A stretch of DNA of 6,255 bases, from contig DAOTUC010000263.1 in NCBI GenBank assembly GCA_034437315.1, forward strand, positions 1 to 6,255. Direction: 5' to 3'. The notes beneath the pieces were generated by a model. It did no database searches, had not been told where the DNA came from, and saw nothing but the letters and a program-made list of their open reading frames with translations. Made by a program: the position numbers and the translations under genes. Numbering within the stretch: the first letter of the stretch is position 1; the number at the start of each line of letters is the position of its first letter. The DNA comes from DSAR01 sp034437315 (GTDB lineage Bacteria > Chloroflexota > Anaerolineae > B4-G1). This document shows positions 5,182-6,255 of the stretch, in pieces.

Positions 5182-6063
5182 TTACGCCTCCTTGCTGTAG
5201 GTCGGGAAATGTCCCTTGAACACGCGGTTCCAATAGACGAACGCCTCTTCCACGTCTCCCGCCGATGCCGCGTTCTGCGCTCGCCCGACGTGATAGATCG
5301 CCGTCCGCAACCGGGAGACAGCCGCTTTCTTATCCTTCCGCGCCAGCCGGGAGACGACGGCGCCCGCTATCCCGCGCAAGTCTTTAATCTCCCCAAATTG
5401 ATCGTCCCATATCTCTTGCAGGACGTCTCCGAAATCGACGGAATAGACAAGCATACGCTCGTGGGCAGCGTATTCAGTGCAACGCAACTCTAAATAGAAG
5501 GAAGAGATCGGCACACGGCGGAAGTATTTCCAGGCCTTGACCAGGCGAATGAGGGGAATCAATTTACTCTCCAGATCCCAGTTGACCGCCTCAATGATGG
5601 CCCGGCGAGCGTCGGGGCTTGAGGTCATCCATCCACCGGCGCCGTCGGGTACCGCATAAACGCGATGGCCCAACGAGGTCTGCCCGGCCAATTTAGCCGG
5701 CACGATGCGCACACGACGGCGCGTTTCCTCCTCCGCCAGAATGCTGACAGCGAACGCTTGCGCTTCCGCCTGAACGCCCGGCAGGCGCTCGTCCAACGTC
5801 TCTTTCAACAGCGTCACGCACGAGATCGAATCGTTGGGCAACCGCCCCTCCCCCAGGCTGGCGATGTAATCGACGTTGCTGAACCCTCGGATGCTCGTCC
5901 CATAGAAATAGGAGCCCCCCAGGAAAAAAGCGTACAGCCCAAAGTGACGATCCAGACAATCCTCAATCCGCGCCTGGTAGTCCCAATCCAGGCGGACGTT
6001 GGTGACGTCAGGCGTGATGCGCTCCAGGAAACGTTGGAAACCATCCTCTAGGGTTTTGACCAT
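5182..6063 (-). CDS. CD-NTase/OAS-like (SMODS-type) nucleotidyltransferase with altered metal site
   Basis: This 293-aa protein has the pol-beta nucleotidyltransferase core: GGSYFYGTSIRGFSNVDY (residues 49-66), then RVRIVPAK (117-124). The C-terminal part carries DGAGGWM (140-146), LIRLVKAWKY (171-180) and PISSFYLELR (185-194), as in bacterial OAS-like/CD-NTase proteins that make cyclic or linear oligonucleotide signals, for example in CBASS defence. Normally the core reads G-S, then S-D-x-D, with a third Asp/Glu just before the VVPA strand. Here the first Asp is Asn63 (codon AAC) and the third position is Arg119 (CGC); only Asp65 remains. Standard two-metal catalysis is therefore doubtful, and a sensor, scaffold or dead paralogue is possible. 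The start ATG has AGGTG (6068-6072, complement) 4 nt upstream. The gene is convergent with the exoribonuclease gene (30-nt gap) and divergent from the gene at 6210. No CBASS effector is recognisable nearby. The fold is confident; inactivity is inference. Confidence 0.88.
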   Translation of the reverse strand: MVKTLEDGFQRFLERITPDVTNVRLDWDYQARIEDCLDRHFGLYAFFLGGSYFYGTSIRGFSNVDYIASLGEGRLPNDSISCVTLLKETLDERLPGVQAEAQAFAVSILAEEETRRRVRIVPAKLAGQTSLGHRVYAVPDGAGGWMTSSPDARRAIIEAVNWDLESKLIPLIRLVKAWKYFRRVPISSFYLELRCTEYAAHERMLVYSVDFGDVLQEIWDDQFGEIKDLRGIAGAVVSRLARKDKKAAVSRLRTAIYHVGRAQNAASAGDVEEAFVYWNRVFKGHFPTYSKEA

Positions 6064-6116
6064 TTTTCACCTATGACAAGTGCAGCCGCTCAACTGGCGT
6101 ACACAAAAAGTTCGTT

Positions 6117-6144
6117 TTTACAGCAAAGCAAAGTGTGATAGAAT
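6117..6144 (+). promoter_or_regulatory. Extended -10 promoter for the gene starting at 6210
   Basis: TTTACA (6117-6122) lies 16 nt before TAGAAT (6139-6144), which is preceded by TGA (6136-6138) in the extended -10 position. Transcription would start near 6151, giving a leader of about 59 nt. The DNA around it is AT-rich. I found no comparably good promoter on the complement strand for the nucleotidyltransferase gene. Confidence 0.65.
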
Positions 6145-6165
6145 AATAACCGAAGACCGATCAGT

Positions 6166-6193
6166 AAAAGTCCACGAGAAAAGTGCACGAGAA
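6166..6193 (+). repeat. 13-bp tandem repeat in the leader of the gene at 6210
   Basis: AAAAGTCCACGAGAA (6166-6180) recurs as AAAAGTGCACGAGAA (6179-6193) with one mismatch and a period of 13 nt. It lies between the predicted transcription start and the ribosome binding site, so it could be a binding site for a regulator or a slippage product. Confidence 0.75.
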
Positions 6194-6195
6194 CG

Positions 6196-6201
6196 AGGAG
6201 G
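6196..6201 (+). promoter_or_regulatory. Ribosome binding site of the gene at 6210
   Basis: AGGAGG is a full Shine-Dalgarno match, 8 nt before ATG 6210. It is the best site in the window and is the main support for calling a gene from only 15 codons. Confidence 0.8.
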
Positions 6202-6209
6202 TCGATCAT

Positions 6210-6255
6210 ATGCGTACACGTACTTGGGCCATCGTGATCATCATCAACGTCGTCG
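6210..6255 (+). CDS. Start of a probable membrane or exported protein (cut by window end)
   Basis: Only 15 complete codons are visible, MRTRTWAIVIIINVV. Two Arg residues followed by an uninterrupted hydrophobic run are typical of a signal peptide or the first transmembrane helix. A strong ribosome binding site at 6196-6201 and a promoter at 6117-6144 support a real, well-expressed start. The gene is divergent from the nucleotidyltransferase gene, with 146 nt between the two starts. The family cannot be told from this much sequence. Confidence 0.7.
   Translation, partial: MRTRTWAIVIIINVV

Noticed and set aside
5182..6255. A CBASS defence operon
   Set aside because: Only a cyclase-like protein is seen, its active site looks altered, the neighbour on one side is a housekeeping-type exoribonuclease, and the gene on the other side is divergent and visible for only 15 codons.

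Overview
The window is a high-GC stretch with short intergenic gaps. It carries six complete protein genes and two partial ones at its edges. No rRNA, tRNA, CRISPR array, transposase or prophage gene was seen. The gene families (PHP hydrolase, glyoxalase-II-like MBL hydrolase, DUF523-DUF1722 fusion, DUF1475 membrane protein, RNB exoribonuclease without a clear S1 domain, OAS/SMODS-type nucleotidyltransferase) together with degenerate GCGAAT-type repeats at gene ends suggest a Chloroflexota-like (Anaerolineae-type) bacterium. That placement is an impression from family recall and was not tested.

Layout. (1) 3-1595, + strand: a probable three-gene operon made of the C-terminal end of a PHP-domain hydrolase, an unrecognised 240-aa protein that looks like a degenerate PD-(D/E)xK nuclease fold followed by a winged-helix tail, and a complete MBL-fold hydrolase with all zinc ligands. 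A GCGA-type tandem repeat spans the first gene junction. The block ends at a perfect 16-bp inverted repeat (1598-1645) between convergent genes. (2) 1723-3043, - strand: a DUF1475 three-helix membrane protein overlapping by 8 bp a DUF523-DUF1722 protein, both driven by a consensus-like promoter at 3088-3115. (3) 3268-5151, + strand: an RNase II/R family exoribonuclease with its own strong promoter. It contains an in-frame 18-bp tandem duplication and ends inside a CGAATAG heptamer repeat. (4) 5182-6063, - strand: a CD-NTase/OAS-like nucleotidyltransferase in which two of the three metal-binding carboxylates appear replaced (Asn63, Arg119). (5) From 6210, + strand: the first 15 codons of a gene for a membrane or exported protein, preceded by an extended -10 promoter, a 13-bp repeat and a strong Shine-Dalgarno.

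How the genes work together: the first three may be co-transcribed and all resemble hydrolases. The DUF1475 and DUF523-DUF1722 genes are translationally coupled. The exoribonuclease and the nucleotidyltransferase appear to be independent units. No complete known defence system is visible. The nucleotidyltransferase resembles the CBASS cyclase fold, but no recognisable effector lies beside it and its active site looks degraded.
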